Positions 6,957 to 15,092 of a DNA stretch of 21,069 nt are shown piece by piece. Source of the stretch: Tissierellia bacterium (GTDB taxonomy: Bacteria > Bacillota > Clostridia > Tissierellales > Tissierellaceae); contig JAAYLY010000139.1 of the NCBI GenBank assembly GCA_012521625.1, positions 1 to 21,069 of the forward strand, read 5' to 3'. The notes beneath the pieces are model-generated. The model worked only from the letters and a program-made list of their open reading frames with translations, did not search any database and was not told the origin of the DNA. Both the position numbers and the translations under genes were made by a program. The first letter of the stretch is position 1; each line of letters opens with the position of its first letter.

Positions 6957-6964
6957 CATAGAAT
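6937..6964 (+). promoter_or_regulatory. Sigma-E-type promoter of the spoIIIA operon
   Basis: GAATATT (6937-6943) and CATAGAAT (6957-6964) are 13 bases apart. They match the mother-cell sigma-E consensus (ATATT-like -35 and CATACAAT-like -10). The -10 lies 22 bases before the spoIIIAA start. In Bacillus the spoIIIA operon is sigma-E dependent, which agrees. Confidence 0.7.
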
Positions 6965-6986
6965 TTACTATAAAGGGGGACATGTT

Positions 6987-7982
6987 ATGGAGAAGGAAAT
7001 AGATATCTTTGAAAATGTCTTGGAATATATAAGTAGGGATGTAAGGAGGATACTTAAAGCCATTCCTGAGGATGTCAAAGGCAGGGTTGAAGAGATCCGC
7101 CTTAGAAATGGCAGCCCCTTAAATATCTACCTAGATGGAAAGGATTTTTTTATAACAAAAGCTTCTAAGATGTCCAGGCTTAGCCATGAGGCCTACATAG
7201 TAGATGGGGAGGATATAAACAACTCCTTCCAGCTGATAACCAACCACTCGGTATATGCCTTTTCTGAAGATATTAGGAAGGGTTATATAACCATAAGGGG
7301 TGGCCACAGGGTTGGCATAGGAGGCAAAGTAGTATACAACAAGGAGGGCATTGAATTTATCAACACCATTTCCTCCTTAAATATCAGGATCGCCAGGCAG
7401 AAGAAGGGGGTTTCCAACCACCTCCTACCCTATTTAATAGATAAGGTTATGAACCCCTATAACACCCTCATAATTTCACCACCCCAGTGTGGTAAGACTA
7501 CCCTACTTAGGGATATAGTCAGGAACCTAAGTAATGGCAAGTCCACCGTCAGGGGTTTTAAAATCAGCCTAATAGATGAAAGGTCGGAGCTGGCAGGGGT
7601 TTACAATGGAATACCCCAGCTGGACGTAGGCATCAGGACCGATGTTTTAGATGGCTGCTTAAAGGCTGATGGCATCATGATGGTCATTAGGGCCATGTCT
7701 CCAGACATTATAGCTGTAGATGAAATAGGGGGGGCAGAGGATATTAGGGCCATTTATGAAGCACTAAGGGCTGGCATTAAGTTGATTGCCACCATCCACG
7801 GTAAGGACCTGGAGGATATAAGATATAGGTTGAATTTAAGTCGAATTATAGAGGAGAGGATCTTTCAAAGATATATCATCCTAGACCGGTCTCAGGGGGT
7901 TGGTACCATTAGGGAGATACTGGAGGGGGATAAGTTTACCAATATATACAGGGGAAAGAGGAGTTTAGATGGCAGCTATTAA
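6987..7982 (+). CDS. spoIIIAA: Stage III sporulation protein AA, ATPase of the SpoIIIA-Q channel
   Basis: SpoIIIAA is the cytosolic ATPase on the mother-cell side of the channel joining mother cell and forespore. It is related to the secretion ATPases of type II, IV and pilus systems. The 331-residue product has Walker A at residues 164-172 (SPPQCGKTT), the family segment IDERSELAG at 196-204, and Walker B IIAVDEIGG with Asp245 and Glu246. The early ITNHSVYAFSEDIRKGYIT and GGHRVGIGGK segments are typical. An AAGGGGGA ribosome site stands six bases before the ATG. The gene opens the operon and overlaps spoIIIAB by 14 bases. Confidence 0.96.
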   Translation: MEKEIDIFENVLEYISRDVRRILKAIPEDVKGRVEEIRLRNGSPLNIYLDGKDFFITKASKMSRLSHEAYIVDGEDINNSFQLITNHSVYAFSEDIRKGYITIRGGHRVGIGGKVVYNKEGIEFINTISSLNIRIARQKKGVSNHLLPYLIDKVMNPYNTLIISPPQCGKTTLLRDIVRNLSNGKSTVRGFKISLIDERSELAGVYNGIPQLDVGIRTDVLDGCLKADGIMMVIRAMSPDIIAVDEIGGAEDIRAIYEALRAGIKLIATIHGKDLEDIRYRLNLSRIIEERIFQRYIILDRSQGVGTIREILEGDKFTNIYRGKRSLDGSY

Positions 7983-8493
7983 GATTATCATCAATACATT
8001 TATTTTAATCGTTTCGTCTATCTTGGGCTTTGCCTTTGGAAACCTATACAGCAAGCGGGCTAAAAGCCTATTGGACTTACAATATTGTATACGGGTGTTG
8101 GAAAGTGAAATTATAAATGGTAGCTTTCCATTGCCCCAGGCTTTAGAAAATGTATCAATAAAAGGCAAGGGAGGAATGTCCAGGATATTTAAGAGGATCA
8201 AAGAAGACTTAATCTCTGAAAAGCGTGAGGATATATATGAAAGCTTCCTCCTGCAGAAGGACCTACTGAAGGATAGGTTTGCCCTTAAGGATGAGGATAT
8301 AGAAGTTTTTCTCTACCTAGGGAAGGTTTTGGGCAAGTCCAGCAGGAGGGACCAGGAGGAAAATTTCAAATTTATTAAGAGCCAACTGGAAAACCTTCAT
8401 CTTGAGGCTGAGGCCGAAAGGATGAAGAATACTAAACTCTACAGGACCTTAGGATTTTTAATAGGCCTAGGTCTAGTGATTATTTTAATATAG
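7969..8493 (+). CDS. spoIIIAB: Stage III sporulation protein AB
   Basis: SpoIIIAB is a small membrane protein of the channel, and its soluble domain has been compared with GspF of type II secretion. The 174-residue product has a membrane segment near residues 5-24, the conserved LLDLQYCIRVLESEIINGSFPLPQAL region cut into helices, a basic helical middle and a second membrane segment at the C-terminus (LGFLIGLGLVIILI). The ATG at 7969 overlaps the end of spoIIIAA, which supports coupled translation. Expression is expected in the mother cell from the sigma-E-type promoter before spoIIIAA. Confidence 0.93.
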   Translation: MAAIKIIINTFILIVSSILGFAFGNLYSKRAKSLLDLQYCIRVLESEIINGSFPLPQALENVSIKGKGGMSRIFKRIKEDLISEKREDIYESFLLQKDLLKDRFALKDEDIEVFLYLGKVLGKSSRRDQEENFKFIKSQLENLHLEAEAERMKNTKLYRTLGFLIGLGLVIILI

Positions 8494-8505
8494 GGAGAGA
8501 TAGAT

Positions 8506-8703
8506 ATGGATGTGGATTTAATCTTTAAAATAGCTGGAATGGGTATGGTGGTAGCTGTACTCCATATAGTTTTATCTAAGGCTGGCAAGGAAGAATATGC
8601 TTACTTGACTACCCTAGTGGGGATAGTTATCGTCCTAGGGATAGTCATCAACCTGGTCAGCAGCCTATTTAATAATGTAAAGGTCTTATTCAGGCTATAT
8701 TGA
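8506..8703 (+). CDS. spoIIIAC: Stage III sporulation protein AC
   Basis: This is a 65-residue protein with two membrane segments (about residues 5-24 and 33-53) joined by a short charged loop, KAGKEEYAYL. That layout and its place between spoIIIAB and spoIIIAD identify SpoIIIAC, a small integral membrane component of the mother-cell channel. The usual length is about 65-70 residues, so it is complete. A GGGAGAG ribosome site precedes the ATG. Its exact role in the complex is not settled in the literature that I know. Confidence 0.93.
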   Translation: MDVDLIFKIAGMGMVVAVLHIVLSKAGKEEYAYLTTLVGIVIVLGIVINLVSSLFNNVKVLFRLY

Positions 8704-8713
8704 GGTGAAGTAG

Positions 8714-9100
8714 ATGGAGATTTTTCAAATTATCGGCATAGGGATTATAGCTACCATATTGATAGTAATCCTAAAGAGCGTAAGATCGGACTTTGCCATA
8801 TATGTTTCCATTTTAACGGGTATCATCATCTTTTCCATGGTAATACATCACCTTTCCTATGTTATAGATACCATAAGGGATCTATCTAGGAGGGCCAATT
8901 TGGAGATAACCTACTTTTCCACAATATTAAAGATTATAGGTACGGCCTATATAGTAGAATTTGGATCCCAAATCAGCAGGGATGCAGGCCAGAACTCCAT
9001 AGCCATGAAGATCGAACTGGCTGGAAAGATCATCATCATGACCCTAGCTATACCGATCCTCATGTCTCTAATGGACTTAATAATAAAAATAATGCCCTAA
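8714..9100 (+). CDS. spoIIIAD: Stage III sporulation protein AD
   Basis: The 128-residue product has hydrophobic segments at about residues 4-20, 28-48, 70-82 and 104-122. It also has the family signature KIIGTAYIVEFGSQISRDAG between segments three and four, followed by the polar stretch with AMKIELAGK. SpoIIIAD is related to SpoIIIAC and is an integral membrane part of the SpoIIIA channel. A GAGGTGAAG ribosome site lies before the ATG, and the gene is ten bases from its neighbour, all in the same direction. Confidence 0.94.
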   Translation: MEIFQIIGIGIIATILIVILKSVRSDFAIYVSILTGIIIFSMVIHHLSYVIDTIRDLSRRANLEITYFSTILKIIGTAYIVEFGSQISRDAGQNSIAMKIELAGKIIIMTLAIPILMSLMDLIIKIMP

Positions 9101-9112
9101 GGATGAAGAAGG

Positions 9113-10279
9113 ATGAAGAGGTTAAAATATTTTCTTATTCTGATCTTGCTAATAGGTCTATCTACAACTGTATATGGGGAGGAATTGGAGATTATCGATT
9201 CCGTCCTTGAAGAACAAATGGACAATCATATCCAGATGGAGGAAATCGATAAGTTCTTAAAGGACCTAATGGAGGAAAATGAAATTCAGCTTGGAAGCGC
9301 TAGGGAGATAATACTTAAGCTTCTAAAGGGTGAAAAGCCTATAGATGGTCAGGCCATTAGGGAGAGTATAGGGAATATCTTCTTAAGGGAGGTAAGGTTT
9401 TCCTTAAGTCTAATCACCAAGATTCTGATTATAGTCCTAATTTCTACCATACTAACTAACTTGCAGAACTCCTTTGAAGAATCTTCCATCAGCCAACTAG
9501 CCAATTATTTTACCTATATCCTAATTGCCATTTTGGTTATAGCTAATTTTTCCCAAATTATGGACTTGGCTAGGGCTACTGTAGGCAGGATGACGGATTT
9601 TATGCAGGTTTTACTTCCCATCCTACTGACCCTCTTGGTAATTACAGGGGGCCCTAACACCAAGATTGTGTTCCACCCTATGATTTTAGGAACGGTAAAT
9701 GTATTGGGGCTACTGGTAAACAACATCATATTTCCCTTGCTCTACTTTTCCTTCATCATCAGCATCTTATCCAACCTTTCCCAAAGGGCGGAGCTGGGGA
9801 AGCTGGCGGAGTTGGGTAGGCAGATTATAACCTTTATAATTACTGCAGCCTTTACCATCTTCATAGGGATTCTAACCATCTACGGCCTATCAACTAAGAT
9901 CGATGGCTTAACCATTAGGACGGCTAAATTTGCCATAGACACCCTGGTCCCCATAGTGGGAGGCTTCCTATCGGATGCTGTAGATACGGTTATAGGGTCG
10001 TCGGCAATCTTGAAAAATGGCATAGGGATAATAGGTTTACTAAGCCTGATAATGATGATCTTGATGCCCATTATTAAGGTAGTTGTTCTCCTACTCCTAT
10101 ACTCCATCATAGGGGCGGTAATAGAACCTATCGCCTCATCCAACATAATAAAGTTCTTTGGGGAAAGCTCTAAGACCCTCTTATTGATCTTAGTCAGCAT
10201 GGTTTCCATCGGGATCATGTTCTTCATAACTATTACCATCATAGTAGATACGGGCAACAATCTTATGATGTTAAGGTAG
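9113..10279 (+). CDS. spoIIIAE: Stage III sporulation protein AE
   Basis: SpoIIIAE is the large polytopic membrane protein of the channel. The 388-residue product starts with a signal-like hydrophobic segment ending VYG-EE near residue 22, then a charged outer domain (about 23-95), then a series of membrane helices to the end. Family landmarks include MQVLLPILLTLLVITGG, then AIDTLVPIVGGFLSDAVDT with its polar loop, and IGAVIEPI. Another ATG ten bases earlier (9103) is out of frame; GAAGAAGG serves as ribosome site. The length agrees with the family (about 390-400 residues). Confidence 0.96.
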   Translation: MKRLKYFLILILLIGLSTTVYGEELEIIDSVLEEQMDNHIQMEEIDKFLKDLMEENEIQLGSAREIILKLLKGEKPIDGQAIRESIGNIFLREVRFSLSLITKILIIVLISTILTNLQNSFEESSISQLANYFTYILIAILVIANFSQIMDLARATVGRMTDFMQVLLPILLTLLVITGGPNTKIVFHPMILGTVNVLGLLVNNIIFPLLYFSFIISILSNLSQRAELGKLAELGRQIITFIITAAFTIFIGILTIYGLSTKIDGLTIRTAKFAIDTLVPIVGGFLSDAVDTVIGSSAILKNGIGIIGLLSLIMMILMPIIKVVVLLLLYSIIGAVIEPIASSNIIKFFGESSKTLLLILVSMVSIGIMFFITITIIVDTGNNLMMLR

Positions 10280-10287
10280 GTGGTAGG

Positions 10288-10884
10288 ATGAGCCTAAGTG
10301 AATTTATCTTCTCCTGGGTAAAGGATATTACCCTCTTATTCGTCATAATAACCTTAATTGAACTGGTTATGCCTAAGGGGAGTATGAAGAGGTATATCAA
10401 CTTTGTGGTAGGCCTTTTGATAATCTTTACTGTTATCAATCCCTTCGTAAGGCTTACTAAGATAGATTTTCAATTGGAAAGGCAGGTGTTTAAACATATA
10501 GATGAAAAGCTAAGATACGATGAGAAGATCTTAGAGGGACAAGAAAATCAAATTGAAGGCCTCTATAAGGAAAGACTTGCTAGGGAGATTAAGACCTATA
10601 TAGAGGATAATTCGGAGGAAAGGGTGGCAGCTGTTAGGCTTGATATAGCCAAGGGTGAGGAGACTTTCGGTAAGATCTCATCCTTAAAGGTGATTCTTGA
10701 TCATGACAGGGAGAAAGACAGGGATGGTAAGGCCATAGATATCCAGGTAAAGCCTGTAATCTTGGACCATAGTCCAGGCCTTAAGGATGATGAAAAATAC
10801 TCCCATATTAAAAGTATGCTAGCAGGTTACTTTGAACTTAGTGAAGATATAATCAATATTTCAACTATGAAAATGGAGGATTAG
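10288..10884 (+). CDS. spoIIIAF: Stage III sporulation protein AF
   Basis: The 198-residue product has two membrane helices close to the N-terminus (about residues 12-29 and 36-53), with the family motif MPKGSMKRYINFVVGL between and into the second. A soluble alpha/beta domain follows and would lie in the space between the two membranes around the forespore. SpoIIIAF is a less conserved channel component; its soluble domain is a ring-building type in Bacillus. The gene is eight bases from spoIIIAE and two bases from spoIIIAG. Confidence 0.92.
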   Translation: MSLSEFIFSWVKDITLLFVIITLIELVMPKGSMKRYINFVVGLLIIFTVINPFVRLTKIDFQLERQVFKHIDEKLRYDEKILEGQENQIEGLYKERLAREIKTYIEDNSEERVAAVRLDIAKGEETFGKISSLKVILDHDREKDRDGKAIDIQVKPVILDHSPGLKDDEKYSHIKSMLAGYFELSEDIINISTMKMED

Positions 10885-10886
10885 CC

Positions 10887-11465
10887 ATGGATGAATTATT
10901 AAGGAAAATAAAAAACTATTTGGAAAACCTTGACAATAAGAAGTTTATCGGCAATGTCTTTGTGGTTTTAGTCCTATCTATAGTATTACTGATTATACTT
11001 AATTCCTTCACATCTACTGACAAAAAGGATAGTCCAAGGGTGATAAAAGAAAATCCTACTGAATACAATAGTTTAATGAAGGAGGAATATGAGGGCTATA
11101 TAGAAGACAAACTGGCAAGCATACTGTCTAAGCTAAAGGGGGTTGGAAAGGTTGACGTCATGGTCACCCTAGAAGACAGTAGTGAAAAGATACCAGCCTT
11201 TAATGTGACTACCACCAGGGAGATAACCAACGAGTCCGATTCCCAGGGGGGTGTAAGGGAGATTACCAGGGAGGACGAGACCAAGCAGGTGGTAAGCTCA
11301 ACAGATGATATTACCGTATTAAAGGAGATTAAACCTAACATAAAAGGGGTCATAGTAGTGGCCGAGGGTGCTGAAGATGGCCTAGTTAAAGAAACCTTAT
11401 ATGAAGCCGTTAAGACCGTATTAGGTATATCAGGCAATAAAGTACAAATATTTCCAAGTAAATAG
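10887..11465 (+). CDS. spoIIIAG: Stage III sporulation protein AG, ring-forming channel protein
   Basis: SpoIIIAG forms a large ring in the intermembrane space, like secretins and T3SS ring proteins. The 192-residue product has a basic N-terminus, one membrane helix (about 20-40), a linker, then the ring-building domain. The latter has the signature KLASILSKLKGVGKVDVMV, an extended beta insertion (about residues 105-150) and GVIVVAEGAEDGLVKE near the end. The long insertion rich in Thr, Glu and Ser corresponds to the beta region that in Bacillus forms the barrel-like part of the ring. Confidence 0.95.
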   Translation: MDELLRKIKNYLENLDNKKFIGNVFVVLVLSIVLLIILNSFTSTDKKDSPRVIKENPTEYNSLMKEEYEGYIEDKLASILSKLKGVGKVDVMVTLEDSSEKIPAFNVTTTREITNESDSQGGVREITREDETKQVVSSTDDITVLKEIKPNIKGVIVVAEGAEDGLVKETLYEAVKTVLGISGNKVQIFPSK

Positions 11466-11476
11466 GGGGAGGATCT

Positions 11477-12139
11477 ATGTTTAAAGTTAAAAGACCAGCT
11501 ATAATAGGATTGTTGTTGATTTTACTTATATTTACTGGATACTTAAACTACCAGTTTACACAACAGGCCTTAAGAAAGACCTCTCAAGAATATCAGGAAT
11601 ATGAGATGGCTGAAATGGAGAAGTATCTAGGGACCCAAGAAGAGGAGGAAGGCCAAAAGGCAGAGGCGGAAGATGATGAAATCCAGATAGTAGATTCAGA
11701 AGAAGTAACTGATGAGGACATTAAAGAAGTAATAGCTGCCGGCAAGCAGGATCTTGTGGAGCAGATGGAGAAGGAAGTTTCCAGCCATAGCAGGAATTAC
11801 TTCGTAGAGCAGAGATTGTCCAGGGATAAGCTAAGGGCCAATTTAATCGATAGGCTAAACGATATAGTAAACAATGATAATACTACGGAAGCCATGAGGA
11901 CGGAGGCCCAGCAGGAGATTATGAATATTGGCAAACTATCTGAAAAGGAGCTTACAATAGAAGGCTTAATAAAATCAAAGGGTTTTGATGAGGCCTTAGT
12001 CCTATTAACGGACAGCGATATTAAGGTAATAGTGGATACTCCAGAATTAAATGAGCTGGAAATGGTAAAGATCTTAGATATAGTAAGGGCTGAAACGGAC
12101 TTTGATATGGACAGTATAAAAATCATAAAAAAACAATAG
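11477..12139 (+). CDS. spoIIIAH: Stage III sporulation protein AH, SpoIIQ partner
   Basis: SpoIIIAH spans the mother-cell membrane once and pairs across the intermembrane space with forespore SpoIIQ. The 220-residue product has a membrane helix at residues 8-24, a strongly acidic linker (about 46-78), and a C-terminal YscJ/FliF-like domain with NYFVEQRLSRDKLRANLIDRL broken into helices, then VIVDTPELNELEMVKILDIV. No spoIIQ is in this window. It is the last gene of the operon. No clear terminator follows, so some transcription could run into asp23. Confidence 0.95.
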   Translation: MFKVKRPAIIGLLLILLIFTGYLNYQFTQQALRKTSQEYQEYEMAEMEKYLGTQEEEEGQKAEAEDDEIQIVDSEEVTDEDIKEVIAAGKQDLVEQMEKEVSSHSRNYFVEQRLSRDKLRANLIDRLNDIVNNDNTTEAMRTEAQQEIMNIGKLSEKELTIEGLIKSKGFDEALVLLTDSDIKVIVDTPELNELEMVKILDIVRAETDFDMDSIKIIKKQ

Positions 12140-12145
12140 AAATGT

Positions 12146-12174
12146 TTGTAAATAACAACTTCCTTTGATATAAT
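12146..12174 (+). promoter_or_regulatory. Extended -10 sigma-A-type promoter before asp23
   Basis: TTGTAA (12146-12151) and TATAAT (12169-12174) are 17 bases apart, and TGA just before TATAAT makes an extended -10. This gives the housekeeping genes a start of their own, separate from the spoIIIA operon. Confidence 0.75.
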
Positions 12175-12206
12175 AAGCTATATATTGAGACTAGGAGGTG
12201 TGGCGG

Positions 12207-12590
12207 TTGACAGAGGAAAATATGGAATATGGTAATGTAAAAATATCCGACGAAGTAGTAGCAGCAATAGCTAGTGTAGCAGCAATGGAAATTCCTGGGG
12301 TAGTCAATATGAGCGGTGGCTTTACTGGTGGATTTTCCGAAATGCTGGGCAAAAAAAGCCAATCTAAGGGTGTAAAAGTTGAACTAAATGACAATGATGC
12401 AATAATAGATGTCAATATAATCGTAGAATATGGTAAGAATATAAGTGAAATAGGTAAAAAGGTACAAGAGAATGTAAAAAATTCCGTGGAAACCATGACA
12501 GAACTAAACGTTTCACAGGTAAATGTTTACATCCAGGGAGTCAATATATCAAAAAATAATAAGGAAAAAGAAGAGCCTAAAGGAAAATAA
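12207..12590 (+). CDS. Asp23/Gls24 family envelope stress response protein
   Basis: The product has the family pattern NVKISDEVVAAIASVAAMEIPGV near the N-terminus, an acidic beta segment (DNDAIIDVNIIVEYG), and the late NVSQVNVYIQGVNI. These proteins sit under the membrane and are linked to envelope stress. I chose the TTG at 12207 because the earlier GTG at 12198 lies inside the AGGAGGTG ribosome site; this gives 127 residues. Similar genes often lie between spoIIIAH and nusB in Clostridia. The next gene, an AmaP-like membrane protein, is the likely anchor. Confidence 0.93.
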   Translation: MTEENMEYGNVKISDEVVAAIASVAAMEIPGVVNMSGGFTGGFSEMLGKKSQSKGVKVELNDNDAIIDVNIIVEYGKNISEIGKKVQENVKNSVETMTELNVSQVNVYIQGVNISKNNKEKEEPKGK

Positions 12591-12597
12591 ATATGTC

Positions 12598-12625
12598 TAC
12601 CCTCTGTATATTCAGAGGGTATTTT
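12598..12625 (+). terminator. Hairpin between asp23 and amaP (partial terminator or processing site)
   Basis: A perfect 9-bp stem (12598-12606 with 12613-12621) with a six-base loop is followed by only four T residues. It may reduce transcription into the downstream genes, giving more asp23 transcript than nusB-recN transcript. Confidence 0.6.
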
Positions 12626-12660
12626 CTAATGGAGAAGCTTTTTGTGGAAGGAGCATACAA

Positions 12661-13203
12661 ATGAAGATGGTTAATAGGGCCCTATTGTTTATCTATACTC
12701 TAGTGTTAATGATAGCATCCTTTCTAATTTTAATCTTACCCCTTGATTTAAACATACTCCCCATTGAGGAAGTGGTAGGCTTCATCCGCTTTTTAAGGGG
12801 TAACTATATCCTTTCTATTTTAGCTGGCCTACTATTGATTTTAACCTTCCTTCACTTGATCCTACAATTAAGGCCTACAGATAGGGTTAAAGAAGGTTCA
12901 TACCTAGTTCTCAGAAATGATTATGGGGAAGTCTTTATTTATGAAAACACCATAATAGGTCTAACTAACAGGGTGGCTGAAAACTTTATAGGTATACATA
13001 ATATTAAGGTAAAGGTTTCTTTTGTTGAGGGAAGGGTTAAGCTATCCTTAAGGGGCGAGGCTGACCATGAAATAAACATTCCTGAAACTTCCATGGAATT
13101 ACAAAAAAAGCTAAAGGACCATATTGAAAATACAACTGGAGCTCAGGTGAGCCATATAAAGGTGGAAATAGTAAATACTATTTCTAACAATAGAAATCGA
13201 TAA
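12661..13203 (+). CDS. amaP: AmaP-like membrane anchor for Asp23
   Basis: The start at 12661 follows GGAAGGAG at good spacing. An open frame reaches back to 12523 inside asp23 but passes through the hairpin, so that extension is rejected. The 180-residue product has two membrane helices (about residues 8-28 and 50-70), then a soluble domain that resembles Asp23 itself (KVKVSFVEGRVKLSLRGEADHE, and VSHIKVEIVN at the end). This is the architecture of AmaP, which holds Asp23 at the membrane in Staphylococcus. No start-codon overlap with nusB: the gap is 15 bases. Confidence 0.8.
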   Translation: MKMVNRALLFIYTLVLMIASFLILILPLDLNILPIEEVVGFIRFLRGNYILSILAGLLLILTFLHLILQLRPTDRVKEGSYLVLRNDYGEVFIYENTIIGLTNRVAENFIGIHNIKVKVSFVEGRVKLSLRGEADHEINIPETSMELQKKLKDHIENTTGAQVSHIKVEIVNTISNNRNR

Positions 13204-13218
13204 ACATAGGAGGAAAAG

Positions 13219-13629
13219 ATGGGTAGAAAAGCAGCAAGAGAAGGAGCTATGAAATTGCTATTTCAAATGGAGTTAAATGGGGACTTCTCCCCTGAGGCTA
13301 AGTCTGTCTTCTTTGAAAATTTTACTTATGATGATTTGGAAAGGCAGTATATAGAAGATGCCTACAAGTCCATAATAGAGCATAAGGATGAAATAGATAA
13401 AAGTATAGAGGATAACTTGGAAGGCTGGTCTATCTATAGGTTGGCTAAGGTGGATTTAGCTATATTGAGGATAGCAATATATGAAATACTATACAGAAAG
13501 GATATTCCCATAGAAGTATCCATCAATGAAGCCATAGAGATAGCAAAGAAATATAGCAATCTAGATTCCTTTAAATTTATCAATGGAGTGTTGGGTGGAT
13601 TTGTACGAAGCTTAGAGGATAAAAAATAG
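13219..13629 (+). CDS. nusB: Transcription antitermination factor NusB
   Basis: NusB binds boxA RNA with NusE (S10) to build antitermination complexes on rRNA operons. The 136-residue, all-helical product has the N-terminal RKAAREGAMKLLFQMELNG, the central WSIYRLAKVDLAILRIAIYE and the late SINEAIEIAKKYSNLDSFKFINGVLG split by short turns, all typical of the family. AGGAGG stands before the ATG. It lies ten bases before xseA. The length matches bacterial NusB (130-145 residues). Confidence 0.97.
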   Translation: MGRKAAREGAMKLLFQMELNGDFSPEAKSVFFENFTYDDLERQYIEDAYKSIIEHKDEIDKSIEDNLEGWSIYRLAKVDLAILRIAIYEILYRKDIPIEVSINEAIEIAKKYSNLDSFKFINGVLGGFVRSLEDKK

Positions 13630-13639
13630 TGGTGATATT

Positions 13640-14857
13640 ATGAAGGCCTTAAGGGTAAGTGAAGTTAACAGCTATATAAAGAAGATTTTGACTAGCGACA
13701 TGCTCCTTTCCAATATAGAGGTGGAAGGCGAATTGTCTAACTTTAAAAGGCACTATAGCGGACACCTATACTTCTCCTTAAAAGATGAGAAGGCTCGGAT
13801 TAAATGTGTAATGTTTAGGTCCTATGCTGATAAGGTGGACATGGAGCTGGTTGACGGTCAGAAGGTCATAGCTAAGGGTTACATCTCCGTCTATGAACAG
13901 GGGGGAGATTATCAGCTATACGTCATGGAAATAAAGGAAAAGGGCCTTGGAGACCTATATATAGCCTTTGAAGAGTTGAAGAGGAAGCTGGAAAGGGAGG
14001 GCCTATTCGACCCCCAGTATAAGAAGGAAATACCCCCTATGCCTAAGAAGATAGGCATAGTGACCTCTGCCACCGGTGCAGCCATCAGGGATATTATCAG
14101 CGTAATCAGGAGGAGGTTTCCAGCCTGTAACATACTAATATATCCATCCCTAGTTCAGGGACCAAATGCAGCTAGGGATATAATAGAGGGGCTTAAGCTC
14201 TTAGATAGTAGGGAGGATATAGACCTTATTATTACAGGTAGGGGTGGTGGATCAATAGAGGAATTATCGGCCTTTAATGATGAGGACTTGGCTAGGACTA
14301 TCTTTTCCTTAAATAAGCCGGTTATATCAGCTGTAGGCCATGAGACGGATTTTACCATAGCTGACTTTGTTGCTGACTTAAGGGCTCCTACCCCCTCTGC
14401 AGCAGCTGAAATGGCGGTGCCCAATATGGAGTCCTTGATCCAGCTGTTGGATAGTAGATTCAACCATCTTCTACTTAACTATGAAAATAAGGTCCAGATG
14501 GAGATGAGGGGTTTAAATCTCTTAAAGAGGGGGCTAAAATACAATAATCCGGTATATAAGCTTAGGAATAACCGCCAGCAAGTGGACCTACTGTATAAGG
14601 AATTGAAGTCGAAGATGGAAAGGAAGCTGGATCTATATAAAAAGTACAGCGGGGATTTGGAGAATAAGCTGAAACTATTAAATCCTACCCTGGCCTTGGA
14701 GAAGGGAAATGCTATTATCCTTAATGAGGCAGGAGGGTTAATAAAGAGCGTTAAGGACTTAGCCCAAGGTGATTCCATAGAGATTCTAATGCAGGATGGT
14801 AGGATAAGGGCATTAGTTAAAGATGTATTAAAAGGAGAGGAAGAGGATGGATATTAG
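13640..14857 (+). CDS. xseA: Exodeoxyribonuclease VII large subunit
   Basis: XseA is the catalytic subunit of exonuclease VII, which degrades single-stranded DNA from both ends. The 405-residue product has an N-terminal OB-fold (residues 1-100, with IEVEGELSNFKRHYSGHLYF), then the nuclease domain with IGIVTSATGAAIRDI, TGRGGGSIEELSAFNDE and VGHETDFTIADFVADLRAPTP in pieces as usual, then a coiled-coil region and a C-terminal segment. The length is slightly short of E. coli (456) but normal for Firmicutes. Its end overlaps the xseB start by 11 bases, which fits subunits of one enzyme. Confidence 0.97.
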   Translation: MKALRVSEVNSYIKKILTSDMLLSNIEVEGELSNFKRHYSGHLYFSLKDEKARIKCVMFRSYADKVDMELVDGQKVIAKGYISVYEQGGDYQLYVMEIKEKGLGDLYIAFEELKRKLEREGLFDPQYKKEIPPMPKKIGIVTSATGAAIRDIISVIRRRFPACNILIYPSLVQGPNAARDIIEGLKLLDSREDIDLIITGRGGGSIEELSAFNDEDLARTIFSLNKPVISAVGHETDFTIADFVADLRAPTPSAAAEMAVPNMESLIQLLDSRFNHLLLNYENKVQMEMRGLNLLKRGLKYNNPVYKLRNNRQQVDLLYKELKSKMERKLDLYKKYSGDLENKLKLLNPTLALEKGNAIILNEAGGLIKSVKDLAQGDSIEILMQDGRIRALVKDVLKGEEEDGY

Positions 14858-15092
14858 TAAATTATCCTATGAGGAAGCCATAGAGGAGTTGGAGGAAATT
14901 ATCTCCTTCCTAGAGCAGGATGATTATTCCTTAAAGGAGGCCATGGATAAGTTCAAAAGAGGTGTAGAGCTGTACAAGCATTGCCACCAGCTTTTATGTA
15001 AAGCAGAAGGGGAGATAAAGATCCTACTAGGAGATGAAGAAAAGGATTTTGAAGAATTAGACTTACTTAGGGAGGTAGACGGTGAATATTAA
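14847..15092 (+). CDS. xseB: Exodeoxyribonuclease VII small subunit
   Basis: The 81-residue product begins with the family pattern LSYEEAIEELEEIISFLEQDDYSLKEAMDKFKRGVELYK in its first 50 residues, forming two helices that pack on the XseA coiled coil, and ends in an acidic tail. Several XseB copies bind one XseA and hold the enzyme together. The start overlaps xseA by 11 bases and the stop overlaps the GTG start of ispA by 11 bases, so xseA, xseB and ispA are probably translated in a coupled way. Confidence 0.96.
   Translation: MDISKLSYEEAIEELEEIISFLEQDDYSLKEAMDKFKRGVELYKHCHQLLCKAEGEIKILLGDEEKDFEELDLLREVDGEY

Noticed and set aside
9514..10260. Minus-strand open frames inside spoIIIAE
   Set aside because: They mirror the hydrophobic codons of a clear sporulation gene and have no ribosome site or recognisable family.
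6987..12139. Functional coupling of the pilus operon with the SpoIIIA channel because both are secretion-like
   Set aside because: They are separated by efp, a strong terminator and a different promoter type; neighbourhood of these blocks is common in Clostridia and gives no direct evidence of a link.
12198..12206. GTG start for asp23
   Set aside because: It lies inside the AGGAGGTG ribosome site; the TTG at 12207 has proper spacing.
12523..12660. N-terminal extension of amaP by 46 residues
   Set aside because: It overlaps asp23, crosses the hairpin, has no ribosome site, and the well-placed ATG at 12661 gives the standard protein.
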